Assembly: GCF_020097135.1 (NCBI RefSeq)
Contig: NZ_CP083608.1
Span: forward strand, 1,054,001 to 1,118,000
Reading direction: 5' to 3'
DNA from: Macrococcus armenti
GTDB lineage: Bacteria > Bacillota > Bacilli > Staphylococcales > Staphylococcaceae
Length of the DNA: 64,000 bases
Positions 13,894 to 23,777 of this stretch are shown in pieces (within the stretch, counting starts at the first letter, position 1; each line of letters starts with the position of its first letter). Position numbers and translations under genes: made by a program. The notes beneath the pieces were generated by a model. The model was not told the origin of the DNA, ran no database searches, and saw only the letters and a program-made list of their open reading frames with translations.

Positions 13894-16428
13894 ATGAATA
13901 ACGTATTAAAGAAATATAGTAATCTGCTAAAATTCCTATTCATGGCGATATTATTGAGTTTTGTTATTTATCGGTTAGTAGGGGAGTTAGCTTCAATTGA
14001 TTTTAATGCAACGCTTGCTGCTTTTAAACGATTAGGTACTTTTGAACTTGCGCTCATTATATTATCAGGGTTATTTGCAGTTAGTGTGCTTTCACTATAT
14101 GACTTCGTTCTAGTCAAAAGGCTGAACATGAATATCAGTCGTCTGAAACTCTTCAATATTAGTTTTATTTCTAATGCTTTAAATGCGGTACTTGGCTTCG
14201 GTGGTATGATTGGAGCGGGACTCCGCTTGATTATATATCGCAATCATACAGATGATGAGAAATCATTAATTAAAGTTATTTCTTTAATGCTTTTATCTAT
14301 GATTTCTGGTATGAGTATTTTAAGTTTTGGCATCATATTAAATATTTTTCCGAATACGCACGCTTTCGATCATTTTAAATGGTACAATATCGGGCTCGTT
14401 TTAATTACTTTGTATTTACCTTTATTTATCGCTTATACAGTTATAAAACCTGTAAATCATGATAGATTATTAGGAATTGTTTTTACGCTCGTTTCAAGTG
14501 CAGAGTGGCTAGCAGCGAGTGGCGTATTTTATTTGATCTTTAAGTTTATTCATATTGATGTTCAGTATAGTGTGATCGTCAGTATATTTGTAGTTGCGGC
14601 TTTAGCAGGATTACTTTCACTTGTACCTGGTGGGTTTGGTGCTTTCGATCTGATGATTATACTTGGTTTTAAAAGTATTGGTATTGTTGAAGAGAAAGTA
14701 TTGCTTGCTTTATTAATCTATCGTGTTGCGTATTACTTCGTTCCATTTCTTGTCGCATTAGTGTTATCAACTTTCGAGTTTAAGGGAGTGGCAAGGAAGC
14801 AATTCGAAGAACGTTTTGAAGACAATCGTTACTTTGCTCCAGCAATAGAAACGAGTTCTTTATTTTTAAGTATTTTAAAAGATTCAATTGTATATATTCC
14901 GGCAATTGCTCTAGGTTGCCTGTCCTTTATTACAGGTTTTATATTCCTCATGCTAAATGGCATACTGATTAACGATGCAATTTTTGATGTACAGCATAAT
15001 CTATATACATTTTTAGCAGCTTTATATTCTGCTGCATGTTTGCTGTTAATGATTAATGCAAAAGGTGTAATGCATGATACACGTCGTGCACACATCATAA
15101 GTATTGTATCTTCATCAGTTCTTTTAATCATTCTTGCATTAACATATGGTAACTGGCTTGTGTATATATGGCTTTCTGTATTAATCGCATTATTAATAAT
15201 CGGTAATTTAAACATTAAAATGATTAAACGACCGATTACATTATTACGTGGCGTCATGACATTAATATTTGCTGTTAGTTTGCTAAGTTTAAATAGCTGG
15301 ATTCTTAAAATGCAGCTAAGTGACTTACTAACTCAGGAAAATATAGATTTTGATGGCAATCTCATGCGAAACTTCTTTATATTTTTGATTATTGCAGCGA
15401 TAATTCTTACAGGGGTCATTACTTATTTCTTCAATAAGAAGTATTTAACTTGTCTTGAGATGCATCTTACAGAAGAAGAGAGAACACGTATTATCGAAAC
15501 GTATGGCGGAAATTTTGTAAGTCACCTTAACTATACAGGCGATAAATCATTTTTTACTAATGATGAAAAAGATGCGTTTATTATGTTTAATACGCATTAT
15601 GACACGATATTTGTGCTTGGAGATCCTGTTGGTAATCGAGATGCTTTCAGGGACTTATTGTTTAATTTTTATGAACAGGCGAACTATTTCGGTTATGAAA
15701 TTATTTTCTATCAGGTTAAACCTGACTACTTACCGTTATATCATGATTTTGGAAATATATTTTTCAAGCTTGGTGAGGAAGCAGTTATTCCGCTATCGGA
15801 TTTTTCGATCAGTGGGAAGAAAAAACGCGCATTCAGAGCGACTGTTAACAAATTTGAAACGAATGGATATTATTTTGAAGTTGTTAATCCACCGTTTGAT
15901 GCAGCGTTTATTGACGAATTAAAGATGATTTCTGATGAATGGCTCGGCAGTCGCAATGAAATGCATTTTTCAGTCGGAAACTTTAACACAACATATTTAA
16001 ATAAAGCGCCGATTGGCATTATTAGAAATGAAAATGAAATAATTGGATTCGTATCATTTATGCCTACACACTATAATAATTCTGTATCAGTTGACCTCAT
16101 TCGATGGAAGCACAATGATTTACAGATGATGGATGGATTATATTTGAATACTATGTTATTTGCTAAAGAACAATATGATTATTTTAATATGGGTATGGCA
16201 CCACTTTCAAATGTCGGAAGTCATAAATATGCATTTTACAGAGAGCGTTTTGCTGGAAAGATTTTTGAAACGATATCTCATCTTTATAGTTTTAAAGGGT
16301 TACGTAACTATAAGGAAAAATATAATCCCGAATGGCAGCCGAGATATTTGGTGTATAAGAAAGGGAATAGTTTATTAACTTCGTTGCTCCGTGTTAGCTA
16401 TATCATTAATAAAAAGACAAGAAATTAA
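13894..16428 (+). CDS. mprF: Phosphatidylglycerol lysyltransferase MprF
   Basis: 844-residue bifunctional membrane protein. It transfers lysine from Lys-tRNA to phosphatidylglycerol and flips the product to the outer leaflet, giving resistance to cationic peptides. The N-terminal part (about residues 1-510) is a flippase with many transmembrane segments, including the conserved [14 protein letters not shown] region. The C-terminal part (about 520-840) is the soluble aminoacyl transferase domain with a GNAT-like fold (DRLIRWK-type region, [11 protein letters not shown]). Length equals the S. aureus protein (840). Convergent with msrA; the two stop codons overlap. Confidence 0.95.
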   Translation: MNNVLKKYSNLLKFLFMAILLSFVIYRLVGELASIDFNATLAAFKRLGTFELALIILSGLFAVSVLSLYDFVLVKRLNMNISRLKLFNISFISNALNAVLGFGGMIGAGLRLIIYRNHTDDEKSLIKVISLMLLSMISGMSILSFGIILNIFPNTHAFDHFKWYNIGLVLITLYLPLFIAYTVIKPVNHDRLLGIVFTLVSSAEWLAASGVFYLIFKFIHIDVQYSVIVSIFVVAALAGLLSLVPGGFGAFDLMIILGFKSIGIVEEKVLLALLIYRVAYYFVPFLVALVLSTFEFKGVARKQFEERFEDNRYFAPAIETSSLFLSILKDSIVYIPAIALGCLSFITGFIFLMLNGILINDAIFDVQHNLYTFLAALYSAACLLLMINAKGVMHDTRRAHIISIVSSSVLLIILALTYGNWLVYIWLSVLIALLIIGNLNIKMIKRPITLLRGVMTLIFAVSLLSLNSWILKMQLSDLLTQENIDFDGNLMRNFFIFLIIAAIILTGVITYFFNKKYLTCLEMHLTEEERTRIIETYGGNFVSHLNYTGDKSFFTNDEKDAFIMFNTHYDTIFVLGDPVGNRDAFRDLLFNFYEQANYFGYEIIFYQVKPDYLPLYHDFGNIFFKLGEEAVIPLSDFSISGKKKRAFRATVNKFETNGYYFEVVNPPFDAAFIDELKMISDEWLGSRNEMHFSVGNFNTTYLNKAPIGIIRNENEIIGFVSFMPTHYNNSVSVDLIRWKHNDLQMMDGLYLNTMLFAKEQYDYFNMGMAPLSNVGSHKYAFYRERFAGKIFETISHLYSFKGLRNYKEKYNPEWQPRYLVYKKGNSLLTSLLRVSYIINKKTRN

Positions 16429-16440
16429 TTCTTGTCTTTT
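16412..16440. terminator. Bidirectional terminator containing both the mprF and msrA stop codons
   Basis: Perfect 12-bp stem AAAAGACAAGAA / TTCTTGTCTTTT. The loop ATTAA contains the TTAA that supplies the stop codons of mprF (plus) and msrA (minus). Confidence 0.88.
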
Positions 16441-16925
16441 ATTTTTTGTCTTATTTGCTGTTCTGTTGCGTAACGTTCAGGGTCTTTTTTGTAGAAATCC
16501 TGATGATATTCTTCAGCTTTATAAAATGGTGTTGCATATCTTACTTCTGTTACGATAGGTTTATCAAAGTGACGTTGGATTTTCTCTAAATAATCCATTG
16601 CGAGGCTTTGCTGATCTTCATCTGTATAAAAAATTGCTGTTCTATACTGACTCCCTCTATCCTGATACTGTCCTCCGTTGTCGGTAGGATCTATAATTTT
16701 GAAAAATATTTCTAGTATCTTCTCAGTAGAAAACTGTGTTTCGTTATATGTGATTTCTACGACTTCTAAATGGTCTGTTTCACCAGTTTTTACTTGTTCA
16801 TAAGTTGGGTTTTCCACGATTCCACCCATATACCCACTAATTACTGATTCAACACCCTCATATGTATCGAATGGTTTTACCATGCACCAGAAACAACCAC
16901 CTGCTAAATATATTTTCTTTTTCAT
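16425..16925 (-). CDS. msrA: Peptide methionine sulfoxide reductase A
   Basis: 166-residue enzyme reducing methionine-S-sulfoxide in proteins using thioredoxin. The catalytic motif GGCFWC is at residues 9-14, with Cys11 the nucleophile, followed by the conserved [12 protein letters not shown] and the [17 protein letters not shown] substrate region. A single resolving cysteine (Cys14) is visible and no C-terminal Cys pair. The start has an AGGAGG-like site (AAGGAGGTTTATC). It lies between mprF and the divergent msrR, as in staphylococci. Confidence 0.95.
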   Translation of the reverse strand: MKKKIYLAGGCFWCMVKPFDTYEGVESVISGYMGGIVENPTYEQVKTGETDHLEVVEITYNETQFSTEKILEIFFKIIDPTDNGGQYQDRGSQYRTAIFYTDEDQQSLAMDYLEKIQRHFDKPIVTEVRYATPFYKAEEYHQDFYKKDPERYATEQQIRQKIKDKN

Positions 16926-17047
16926 ATTGATAAACCTCCTTTTAGCTATTTTACATAAATTTCTACAAAAATAAACAGATATCTACTTGCAATTCCGATA
17001 AATTTTTTATAAGTTTATTATATTGTAATATAGAAAGCAGGGTATGT

Positions 17048-17989
17048 ATGAGCGAAAATACGGCGCCAATTCGGAAAAAGAAAAAACTTAAGTTGAAAAA
17101 ATTACCATTCGTTATTTTAGGATTTATATTATTGATTTTTTTAGCAGTCATCTATATTAAATCCAGTTACTCAAGTGGTATTGAACTCGCTAAAAAACAT
17201 GGTCAAAAACATGTTAACTATGAATTTAATGGCGTTTCAAACAAAGATGGTAAATCTAATATATTAATATTAGGTCAGGACCGTATGATAGATGGATCTG
17301 CACGTACTGATTCAATCATGGTAGCACAATATGATTTTCTGAATAAAAAGGTTAAAATCATTTCTGTTATGCGTGACATATATGCTGAAATACCAGGTTA
17401 CAGAAATTATAAAATTAATACAGCATACACGTTAGGCGGACCGGAATTACTGAGAAAAACACTTGAGAAAAATTTAGGCATACCGATTGAACATTATGCT
17501 ATTATTGATTTTAAAGGCTTTGAAGCGATGGTTGATGAAATTGCTCCGTCTGGTGTTCCGATTAATGTTGAAAAGGATATGTCAGAAAGAATTGGCGTGT
17601 CACTCAAAAAAGGTCAGCATAATTTAAACGGTAAAGAGTTACTAGGATATGCGAGATTCAGACATGATGAAGAAGGGGACTTCGGTCGAGTAAGACGTCA
17701 GCAGCAAGTTATTACTGCATTGAAAGAGGAAATGGTGAGCTTACCTGTACTTTTTAAGACACCTAAACTTGCAGGTATTGCAAGGGGTTATGTTAATACT
17801 GATTTAAAAGATAGTGAAATATTCAGAATGGGGACAAGTTTTGTAATTCGTGGTGATAAGAAACAAAACACATTAACGGTACCTATTGAGGGAAGTTATC
17901 AGCAGGCGAGCTATCCAGAAGCTGGTGCAGTATTAGATATCGATAAAGAAAAGAATAAAAAAGCAATACAGAAGTTCTTAAATGAATAA
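17048..17989 (+). CDS. msrR: LytR-CpsA-Psr family protein MsrR
   Basis: 313-residue LCP-family membrane enzyme that attaches wall teichoic acid or similar polymers to peptidoglycan. It has a short basic cytoplasmic tail (KKKKLKLKK), one membrane segment (about residues 23-42) and an extracellular LCP domain. The polyprenyl-phosphate-binding features are visible: [33 protein letters not shown] and [22 protein letters not shown]. The msrA neighbour supports the msrR name. It is slightly shorter than S. aureus MsrR (327). Confidence 0.9.
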   Translation: MSENTAPIRKKKKLKLKKLPFVILGFILLIFLAVIYIKSSYSSGIELAKKHGQKHVNYEFNGVSNKDGKSNILILGQDRMIDGSARTDSIMVAQYDFLNKKVKIISVMRDIYAEIPGYRNYKINTAYTLGGPELLRKTLEKNLGIPIEHYAIIDFKGFEAMVDEIAPSGVPINVEKDMSERIGVSLKKGQHNLNGKELLGYARFRHDEEGDFGRVRRQQQVITALKEEMVSLPVLFKTPKLAGIARGYVNTDLKDSEIFRMGTSFVIRGDKKQNTLTVPIEGSYQQASYPEAGAVLDIDKEKNKKAIQKFLNE

Positions 17990-17990
17990 A

Positions 17991-18018
17991 AAAAGATGGG
18001 GATTAATCCCCATCTTTT
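17991..18018. terminator. Bidirectional terminator, msrR/tautomerase
   Basis: Perfect 28-bp palindrome centred at 18004/18005 (AAAAGATGGGGATT and its complement) between convergent genes. Confidence 0.9.
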
Positions 18019-18203
18019 TATTGTTCTGAAATAAGTTTTCCTGCTACTGCGTATCGATCCTTTTTTAACTCTTCAATAAATACATGTACTTTCTCTTTAG
18101 GCGCACCTGAGTTACGGCTTACAACTTCAGTTACTTCCTCGATAATTTTCTTTAATTGTTCTTCTGAACGTCCTTCAACTAATTTAACTGTTACGAATGG
18201 CAT
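18018..18203 (-). CDS. 4-oxalocrotonate tautomerase family protein
   Basis: 61-residue tautomerase-superfamily protein (DmpI/YwhB-like), which forms oligomers and uses the N-terminal proline as catalytic base. The ATG at 18203 is chosen because it gives MPFVTVKL, so removal of Met exposes Pro1, and because AAGGAG lies 8 bases upstream. An ATG six bases earlier (18209) is too close to that site and would bury the proline. The native substrate is unknown; in staphylococci a similar small gene is annotated near msrR. It lies just downstream of, and may be co-transcribed with, the CDF transporter gene. Confidence 0.88.
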   Translation of the reverse strand: MPFVTVKLVEGRSEEQLKKIIEEVTEVVSRNSGAPKEKVHVFIEELKKDRYAVAGKLISEQ

Positions 18204-18227
18204 TGTCATTCTCCTTTTTATTTAATT

Positions 18228-19232
18228 TTATTCGTATATATTACGGTTAATCGATGATCCGTTACCACTTTTCCAGTCATCTAGACCATCGTCTTCCATA
18301 ATTTCAATATTAACATCAGTCACATGAGGTTGCTGTAATAAATTATTAGTGATTTCCTTTTTGATTTCTGTTAACTGACGTAAATTGAATTCATGGTTTC
18401 GAACTTCAATTAACGCTTCTACGTGCTTATCTTCGCCTTCTTTCATTACGACAAGACGTTTAATGTCTGAAACTTCTGGATGCTCTAAAATGACTTTAGA
18501 AGCATGTACTTCCATTTCTTCATCCGCACGGCCGATTGCACCTGCTGCATTTTCCATAAATACTTTAAATACAACATAGAACATAGCCAAACCGATAATA
18601 ATTGAAACGATACCTTCAATCTGGGTCCAGCCAGTAAAGCGCGCAATTACAATTGCAATCAATGCGATGACGCCACCACCAGTTGCAACTGTATCTTCCA
18701 TAAACACAAGTTTTGTAGCAGGTTTCGCACGACCAATGTTTGCATAACTTGTTGTAAATGGGTGTATACCATTTGTCGGTTTATGAACTTCTTCTAGTAC
18801 TTCCTGTCCTGCTTTATATAAAACAGTCCCTTCAAGTACCACACCTATTAATAATACACCAACTGCAATTAAAAACTGTTGCATCGTTTGTTCCTGATGT
18901 GTCGGATGCATTACGTGATGGAAACCTTCAAGTACTGTTTCGTATGCTAAAATTGCAACAATAATAACGGCAAATAAGCAGACGATATTTACAAGACGGC
19001 CATAACCGAACGGGAATTTCTCATTTGGTGCTTTCTTTGAAACCGCAGATCCAACCCATACAAAAAGCTGGTTTGCAGCATCACCGTAAGAGTGCATCAT
19101 CTCTGCGAACATTGCAACGTTACCCGTAAAAATATAAGCAACGAGCTTTAATGTTCCGAGAACAAAGTTTACGATGGCAGCCATAAGAGAGGATTTGCTT
19201 CCTTTTTTAAGCAATGTAAATAATCCTGTCAT
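18228..19232 (-). CDS. Cation diffusion facilitator transporter
   Basis: 334-residue CDF-family efflux protein for divalent metal ions. Six hydrophobic segments are visible. The metal-site motif is EMMHSYGD in TM2, with a second polar segment (MEDTVATGGGVIAL) in TM5. The cytoplasmic C-terminal domain (residues about 230-320) has a ferredoxin-like pattern. The sequence NEKFPFGYGR after TM2 is typical of CDF proteins. The long TM3-TM4 loop and HSYGD variant resemble the ZNT9-like subgroup. TAGGAG precedes the ATG. Which metal is moved (Zn, Mn, Co or Fe) cannot be decided. Confidence 0.88.
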   Translation of the reverse strand: MTGLFTLLKKGSKSSLMAAIVNFVLGTLKLVAYIFTGNVAMFAEMMHSYGDAANQLFVWVGSAVSKKAPNEKFPFGYGRLVNIVCLFAVIIVAILAYETVLEGFHHVMHPTHQEQTMQQFLIAVGVLLIGVVLEGTVLYKAGQEVLEEVHKPTNGIHPFTTSYANIGRAKPATKLVFMEDTVATGGGVIALIAIVIARFTGWTQIEGIVSIIIGLAMFYVVFKVFMENAAGAIGRADEEMEVHASKVILEHPEVSDIKRLVVMKEGEDKHVEALIEVRNHEFNLRQLTEIKKEITNNLLQQPHVTDVNIEIMEDDGLDDWKSGNGSSINRNIYE

Positions 19233-19367
19233 AGAATTCTCCTAACATATTAAATTTTCTATTTACTTTACCTATTATATGTGAAAATAAACATAATAAA
19301 AAGGAAGATATTTTTTATGTTAAAATTTTATTTAATATTATCCACTAATTAACAATGAGGAGATAAC

Positions 19368-19838
19368 ATGAAAATTAGATTACGTGAAATTGATTTATGT
19401 AATGATTTAGAAAAATGTGCAGAGTGGTATCGTAGTGAACGAGTCCTTTTAGGATCAGAAGGAAAGCATATTACTGTATATGATGAGCAAACGGTTTTCC
19501 GTATGTATTCACATTTAAATCGTATCGGTAATGTTTATATAATAGAATGTTTCTTTGAAAACAAATGGCTTTCAATAGGGGATATTACATTATCACCTGT
19601 TATGATACCGATAGTTATTGGTGACGATAGGTTTATTGGTCAAGGTTTTGGTAAGAGAGCATTAAAATTGTTAATAGAAATCGCTCAATTTTATCAATAT
19701 TCTTGTCTTACAGTTTCAAAAGTATTTTCTTATAACAAGGCTTCTCAAAGATTGTTTGAGTCATTAGGTTTTTTTATAAAAACGGAATATATCGATGAGC
19801 ATGATGAATTATGTTATTCTTATGAATTAATTTTATAA
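19368..19838 (+). CDS. GNAT family N-acetyltransferase
   Basis: 156-residue acetyltransferase of the RimJ/RimL-like GNAT group. The acetyl-CoA binding part is visible as DRFIGQGFGKRALKLLIE, followed by NKASQRLFESLGF, the usual motif B region. AATGAGGAGATAAC precedes the ATG. The substrate is unknown. It begins a run of accessory genes that differ from the staphylococcal core order. Confidence 0.85.
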   Translation: MKIRLREIDLCNDLEKCAEWYRSERVLLGSEGKHITVYDEQTVFRMYSHLNRIGNVYIIECFFENKWLSIGDITLSPVMIPIVIGDDRFIGQGFGKRALKLLIEIAQFYQYSCLTVSKVFSYNKASQRLFESLGFFIKTEYIDEHDELCYSYELIL

Positions 19839-19926
19839 GCACTATGTTCTAATATTAATATTCAATGATTTTTAATTTTATTTGAACTATGCGACAATAG
19901 TACTAACTAATTTCAGGAGGGTCATT

Positions 19927-20313
19927 ATGTTTAAAGAACTATTAACATCTATTGGCATTGGAGATTCTAAAATTGATACGAAGCTGGAGAAAACGTCTTT
20001 TAGATTAGATGAAGATATTAAAGGTGTAGTTGATGTGCATGAACTGGATGGTCTGGAAATCGATCACATTGAATTGTCTTTAATTGAGCGTAAGAAAAAT
20101 AATGATGAAATGAGTCAGTTTGAGTACTTAGACGAGAAGTTAGCAACTTTTACAATCGAAAACAGAGGGTCAGAAACAATTCCATTCACATTTCCTGCAA
20201 TTCATAACGTAGAAGATATGGGTCATACATTCGTGATAATTACACATGTATTTGTCAGCAGCTCTGTTGATTATTATGATGAAGATGAAGTTTATTTTGA
20301 AAGTGTTCGTTAA
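19927..20313 (+). CDS. Spo0M-like protein, short form
   Basis: 128-residue protein resembling the N-terminal half of B. subtilis Spo0M (arrestin-like beta-sandwich): FKELLTSIGIGDSKIDTKLEK, IKGVVDVHELDG and IPFTFPAIHNVEDMG are typical. The start is set at the ATG at 19927 behind TCAGGAGGGTCATT; an earlier ATG-like start at 19882 lacks such a site. Spo0M is about 258 residues, so this version lacks the second half, a shortened form known in non-spore-forming relatives. Function in non-sporulating cocci is unknown. A terminator follows. Confidence 0.8.
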   Translation: MFKELLTSIGIGDSKIDTKLEKTSFRLDEDIKGVVDVHELDGLEIDHIELSLIERKKNNDEMSQFEYLDEKLATFTIENRGSETIPFTFPAIHNVEDMGHTFVIITHVFVSSSVDYYDEDEVYFESVR

Positions 20314-20355
20314 ATTTAGTAAATAAAAATTAATTCATATTATATCAAAAAATGA

Positions 20356-20387
20356 AAAACTTCGGTTAAAGAACCGGAGTTTTATTT
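20356..20387 (+). terminator. Terminator after the Spo0M-like gene
   Basis: Hairpin AAAACTTCGGTT / AACCGGAGTTTT with an AAAG loop and one G-U pair, followed by T-rich sequence. Confidence 0.85.
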
Positions 20388-20513
20388 TATATGATTTCTT
20401 GAATTTTCAATATTTCTTTCATTTATACCTTTGTTGTAAATATATTGAATTAATTATATGATATATTAATCAAAGATTCTTTAAATAAAATTATATTATT
20501 ATAGGAGTAATTT

Positions 20514-20972
20514 ATGGACATCACATTTACACACGATAATATACGTTTCAAATATAGAGCTTCAGCGCTAATTATAGAAAATGATCATATATTATTACAG
20601 AACTTCAATGATTACTGGACACCGCCAGGCGGCAAAGTTCAAATGCTGGAAGACTCTAAAACAGCCTTAAAAAGAGAGGTATTAGAAGAATTATGTACTG
20701 ACATCGATGTAGTACAATGTGCTATTTTCATTGAACAAACATATCATTTACAAGAAACATCATTCCATGAACTTGGTGTTTATTATTTTTGTCATTCTAA
20801 ATCATTATGGGATAGAGGGATGTCTATAGTCGGAAATGAAAATGGAGAGGATCTGGAGTATAGATGGTTCCCAATAAATGAAATCGATAAGATTAATATT
20901 CAACCGGCAATATTAAAAGAAAAACTGTTAGATGAGAATAAAGGTTTTGAACATATTATTAATCATGAATAA
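20514..20972 (+). CDS. NUDIX hydrolase
   Basis: 152-residue NUDIX pyrophosphohydrolase. The Nudix box is complete: it starts at GGKVQMLED (about residue 42) and ends with REVLEEL, which supplies the metal-binding glutamates. The N-terminus FKYRASALIIENDHILLQ and the PPGGK segment are typical of ADP-ribose or nucleotide-derivative hydrolases. TAGGAG precedes the ATG. The substrate is unknown. A second, different NUDIX enzyme lies at 23872. Confidence 0.88.
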   Translation: MDITFTHDNIRFKYRASALIIENDHILLQNFNDYWTPPGGKVQMLEDSKTALKREVLEELCTDIDVVQCAIFIEQTYHLQETSFHELGVYYFCHSKSLWDRGMSIVGNENGEDLEYRWFPINEIDKINIQPAILKEKLLDENKGFEHIINHE

Positions 20973-21000
20973 GAATAAGGAGGAATTTAGATATATTTAT

Positions 21001-21050
21001 TTGGACAATCCCAACTCTAATGTTATAATGTACACGATAATGTACGTTAT
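21001..21050 (+). promoter_or_regulatory. Promoter and operator of the first YefM-YoeB operon
   Basis: Consensus sigma-A promoter: TTGGAC at 21001-21006, 17 bases, TATAAT at 21024-21029. From 21025 to 21050 lies an imperfect palindrome built from two ATAATGTAC units, covering the -10 and start site. This is the expected position for autorepression by the antitoxin. Confidence 0.75.
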
Positions 21051-21063
21051 GGGAGGGTCATTT

Positions 21064-21315
21064 ATGAATACTTATACACCAACAAGTGCTAGAAAAGATT
21101 TTTTCAACATCATCAAATCTGTTAATGAAGATAGTAAAGAAATATATATCGCACCAACTAAAATTGGAGAAAAAGGTGCTGTTTTAGTCGGTGAAGATGA
21201 TTGGAATGCTATTCAGGAAACTTTATTCTTATTAGAAAAAGGTATTGCTTATCAAATTGAACAACGTAAAGACGAAGAAGAAATTGATTTTGACAGTACT
21301 TGGGATAATATATAA
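21064..21315 (+). CDS. Antitoxin, Phd/YefM family
   Basis: 83-residue antitoxin of a type II module. The N-terminal half (TYTPTSARKDFFNIIKSVNEDSKEIYI) is the Phd/YefM DNA-binding fold; the acidic C-terminus (DEEEIDFDSTWDNI) is the flexible toxin-binding tail. The ATG at 21064 follows GGGAGGGTC. A longer in-frame reading from 20932 would run through the promoter and is not used. The stop codon overlaps the toxin start (TAATG). The palindrome over the promoter suggests autorepression. Confidence 0.88.
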   Translation: MNTYTPTSARKDFFNIIKSVNEDSKEIYIAPTKIGEKGAVLVGEDDWNAIQETLFLLEKGIAYQIEQRKDEEEIDFDSTWDNI

Positions 21316-21575
21316 TGTACAAAATTGTAATGAAATCTAGTGTTAAGAAAGATTTAAAGAAGATAAAAAACACGCACTTAGAAACGAATTTTCTAAAAAT
21401 CATTAATCAGCTTAAAGAAAATCCATACAATAATAACCATTCTTTCGAAAAATTAATTCCCCCAATAAAGGGATTTTATTCGAGAAGGATAAATGTACAA
21501 CATCGTGTTGTTTATACAGTAAATGACGAAGATAAAATTGTAACAATCTATTCAGCATATGGACATTATGAGTGA
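21315..21575 (+). CDS. Toxin, YoeB/Txe family mRNA interferase
   Basis: 86-residue RelE-superfamily toxin of the YoeB type, which cleaves mRNA at the ribosome when freed from its antitoxin. The family C-terminal pattern is present: FYSRRINVQHRVVYTV, then YSAYGHYE, with the conserved C-terminal His-Tyr pair. It is coupled to the antitoxin by a 1-base overlap. Its stop codon directly abuts the stop of the convergent GNAT gene with no intervening base. Confidence 0.9.
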   Translation: MYKIVMKSSVKKDLKKIKNTHLETNFLKIINQLKENPYNNNHSFEKLIPPIKGFYSRRINVQHRVVYTVNDEDKIVTIYSAYGHYE

Positions 21576-22025
21576 TTAGCACACCAATTTACTAAGTATT
21601 ATCTTATCCATCGCTCTTATACCATTTTCAATTATGACTTCTTTATATGCATTGATAAAGAAGTCTTTTTCTATTTCATGAAGTCTAAATCCACACTTTT
21701 GATATAATGCGAGTTGGTTTAGACTTGAATTGGCTGTTGCAATGATTAAATTGTTATATCCCGAATACTTCGCTATTTTTTCTGCTTCTTTTAGCATCAA
21801 CTTTCCATAACCTTTTCCTTGATAAGCTTCACTAACTGCAATATTCATTATTTCAATGGTTGATTCACTAACTTCTTTTAATACGACAACACCAATAGGT
21901 TTACTTTGTTCTAATATATAGATTGAACTTTCACTAATATATTGATTAATCATTTCAATCGAAGGGTCTGCTAATAACAATAACGCTAAAATTTCATCGT
22001 TAATTTCATAAACTTGTTTTAACAT
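21576..22025 (-). CDS. GNAT family N-acetyltransferase
   Basis: 149-residue acetyltransferase. The start is set at the ATG at 22025 behind AAGGTGATTCG; the longer frame to 22103 has no ribosome-binding site and overlaps the next gene's promoter. The acetyl-CoA loop is AYQGKGYGKLMLKEAEK, followed by NQLALYQKCGFRLHEIEKDFF, typical of the YvbK/PaiA-like group. The substrate is unknown. It is divergent from the zinc protease gene. Confidence 0.85.
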   Translation of the reverse strand: MLKQVYEINDEILALLLLADPSIEMINQYISESSIYILEQSKPIGVVVLKEVSESTIEIMNIAVSEAYQGKGYGKLMLKEAEKIAKYSGYNNLIIATANSSLNQLALYQKCGFRLHEIEKDFFINAYKEVIIENGIRAMDKIILSKLVC

Positions 22026-22107
22026 CGAATCACCTTTTTGTAAGAATTTTCTGTATAATGACATTATATATTTTTTTCTTATGATAAATACAGAAAGGTG
22101 CATATTA

Positions 22108-22848
22108 ATGAAACCAATCTATACTTTTGAACAAGCAGCTGATCTAAATAAGTATCATGATGATATTACATATTTCCATACGCAAATAAATGATTTCCAA
22201 CAATATCTTGAAGATTATTTTCAGTTAAAGGATATACCACATGGTATATTCTGGACATCACGTTTTGTGATGGAGGAGGTACTTGAAAAACCAGTACCTG
22301 CTTTTACGAGAGATGAAGCGATTTATATGTGTGCTGATCGTGATTATTGGGCACGATATTTAACAGCGTTGCTACCAGAAGCTTTAAAAGATAAATATAT
22401 GTCATTTTATGCCGCACACACTAAAGATGAGATGCTTGCAATATTAGGACATGAACTCGCACATCATATTGATCTATTTCTTGCTGAATTTGATGAAGAG
22501 CATCCAACGTGTGAAGATATGTGGTTTGAAGAAGGAATGGCGACGTATCTTCCAAGAAAGTTCTTTTTTGATGAACAGTTATTCGAAGACATCTATCATC
22601 TTGAAAAGTCACTTTACGAATATTATTTAAATGAATTCGGTGACTTACCTTTAGAACACTTTACATATGATATTTACTCGCACCCAAAGGAATATATTAT
22701 GTTTCATTACAGGATGAGTTTTGTTAAAATCACTCAGTTTGTAAGGCATGTAGATGGAGATGTATCACGTTTATTTAAACTTTATCATGATTGGGATACG
22801 GAAGGAAGAAAGGTATCTTTATCACATTTTTTTGAAACACATATTTAG
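22108..22848 (+). CDS. Orphan zinc metalloprotease-like protein (HExxH)
   Basis: 246-residue soluble protein I cannot place in a named family. It has an HELAHH motif (His115, Glu116, His119), and 25 residues later WFEEGMATYL, in which Glu141 or Glu142 is placed as the third zinc ligand of a gluzincin-type peptidase. No signal peptide or membrane segment is visible, so it should be cytoplasmic. The start is set at the ATG at 22108 behind AGAAAGGTG. The APH-like gene begins 9 bases after its stop, so the two are probably co-transcribed. The substrate is unknown. Confidence 0.75.
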   Translation: MKPIYTFEQAADLNKYHDDITYFHTQINDFQQYLEDYFQLKDIPHGIFWTSRFVMEEVLEKPVPAFTRDEAIYMCADRDYWARYLTALLPEALKDKYMSFYAAHTKDEMLAILGHELAHHIDLFLAEFDEEHPTCEDMWFEEGMATYLPRKFFFDEQLFEDIYHLEKSLYEYYLNEFGDLPLEHFTYDIYSHPKEYIMFHYRMSFVKITQFVRHVDGDVSRLFKLYHDWDTEGRKVSLSHFFETHI

Positions 22849-22857
22849 GAGGGTGCC

Positions 22858-23748
22858 ATGCATATTGATGATTTAAATGATCATTTGCCAGGCTTTCATT
22901 TTGTGAAGTTAGAAAGCTTTAATAAAGGCTGGTCGGATGATCAAAAATATATTGTTACAAGTCAGTATGATAAGTACTTATTACGTCTTTCTTCTATGGA
23001 TAGAATAGAGGATATTAAATTGCAAATTTATTTAGTTGAGCAGTGTATGGACTTAGGACTTCCTGTGCAACAATTAGTATCACACGGCGAGTATCATAAT
23101 CATTATTATTTATTATACCAATGGATTGAAGGTCATGAAGCTAAAGAAATATTGCCGACATTAACTTTAGAAGAACAATATGAACTTGGTCTTGAAGCCG
23201 GGAGAATATTGAAAGCCATTCATGCTATACCTGGAGCAAATCAGTTTGAATGGCGTGACTTTTTCCTAAAGAAAATCGAACGTAAGAAATCGATGTATCT
23301 AAACTGTGAATATAAATACGATAACGATCAGTGTTTATTTAATGTAATAGATAAGTATGAAAATTGTATCATCGATAAACCTGTTGTCTTCCACCACGGC
23401 GATTATCATGTTGGGAATATGGTCATTGACGAAAAAGGTAAATTATGGATTATTGATTTTGATAGATGTAGTATCGGTGAATCATTTGAAGAATTCAATC
23501 GTATCAGCTGGTGTGTAAATACGAGTGAGGCATTTAGTAGAGGGCGCGTCGATGGATATTTTTATGGTAAAGTACCGATTGATTTTTGGGAAGTATTATC
23601 TGTTTATATCGCGACGAATATCTTATCTTCATTACCATGGGCAGTCCCATTTGGTGACAAAGAAATAGAAGTCATGAAACAAGAATTTGAAGTACAACGT
23701 AAGTATTATGAAGATTTTAATATTGTAATTCCTAAATGGTATAAATAA
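22858..23748 (+). CDS. Aminoglycoside phosphotransferase family kinase
   Basis: 296-residue small-molecule kinase with the APH/choline kinase fold. The catalytic loop is HHGDYHVGNMVI (Asp182) and the metal-binding motif is IIDFDRC (Asp200). The N-terminal nucleotide-binding lobe, KYLLRLSSMDRIEDIK, is weaker. GGAGGG precedes the ATG. Family membership is clear, but homologues in Firmicutes are mostly uncharacterised, so aminoglycoside resistance should not be assumed. It follows the metalloprotease gene with a 9-base gap. Confidence 0.85.
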   Translation: MHIDDLNDHLPGFHFVKLESFNKGWSDDQKYIVTSQYDKYLLRLSSMDRIEDIKLQIYLVEQCMDLGLPVQQLVSHGEYHNHYYLLYQWIEGHEAKEILPTLTLEEQYELGLEAGRILKAIHAIPGANQFEWRDFFLKKIERKKSMYLNCEYKYDNDQCLFNVIDKYENCIIDKPVVFHHGDYHVGNMVIDEKGKLWIIDFDRCSIGESFEEFNRISWCVNTSEAFSRGRVDGYFYGKVPIDFWEVLSVYIATNILSSLPWAVPFGDKEIEVMKQEFEVQRKYYEDFNIVIPKWYK

Positions 23749-23777
23749 TCTTTATTATTTCGATTATTATCGTTTTG

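Noticed and set aside
14829-15257. 142-codon minus-strand ORF inside mprF
   Set aside because: It is antisense to a strongly conserved gene, has no ribosome-binding site and has no recognisable protein features.
16951-16962. Possible XerD half-site on the minus strand (TTATGTAAAA)
   Set aside because: It does not extend to AAACT, and AT-rich chance matches of this length are expected.
22858-23748. Aminoglycoside resistance gene
   Set aside because: Only the general kinase fold is supported. Most Firmicute homologues are not resistance determinants.
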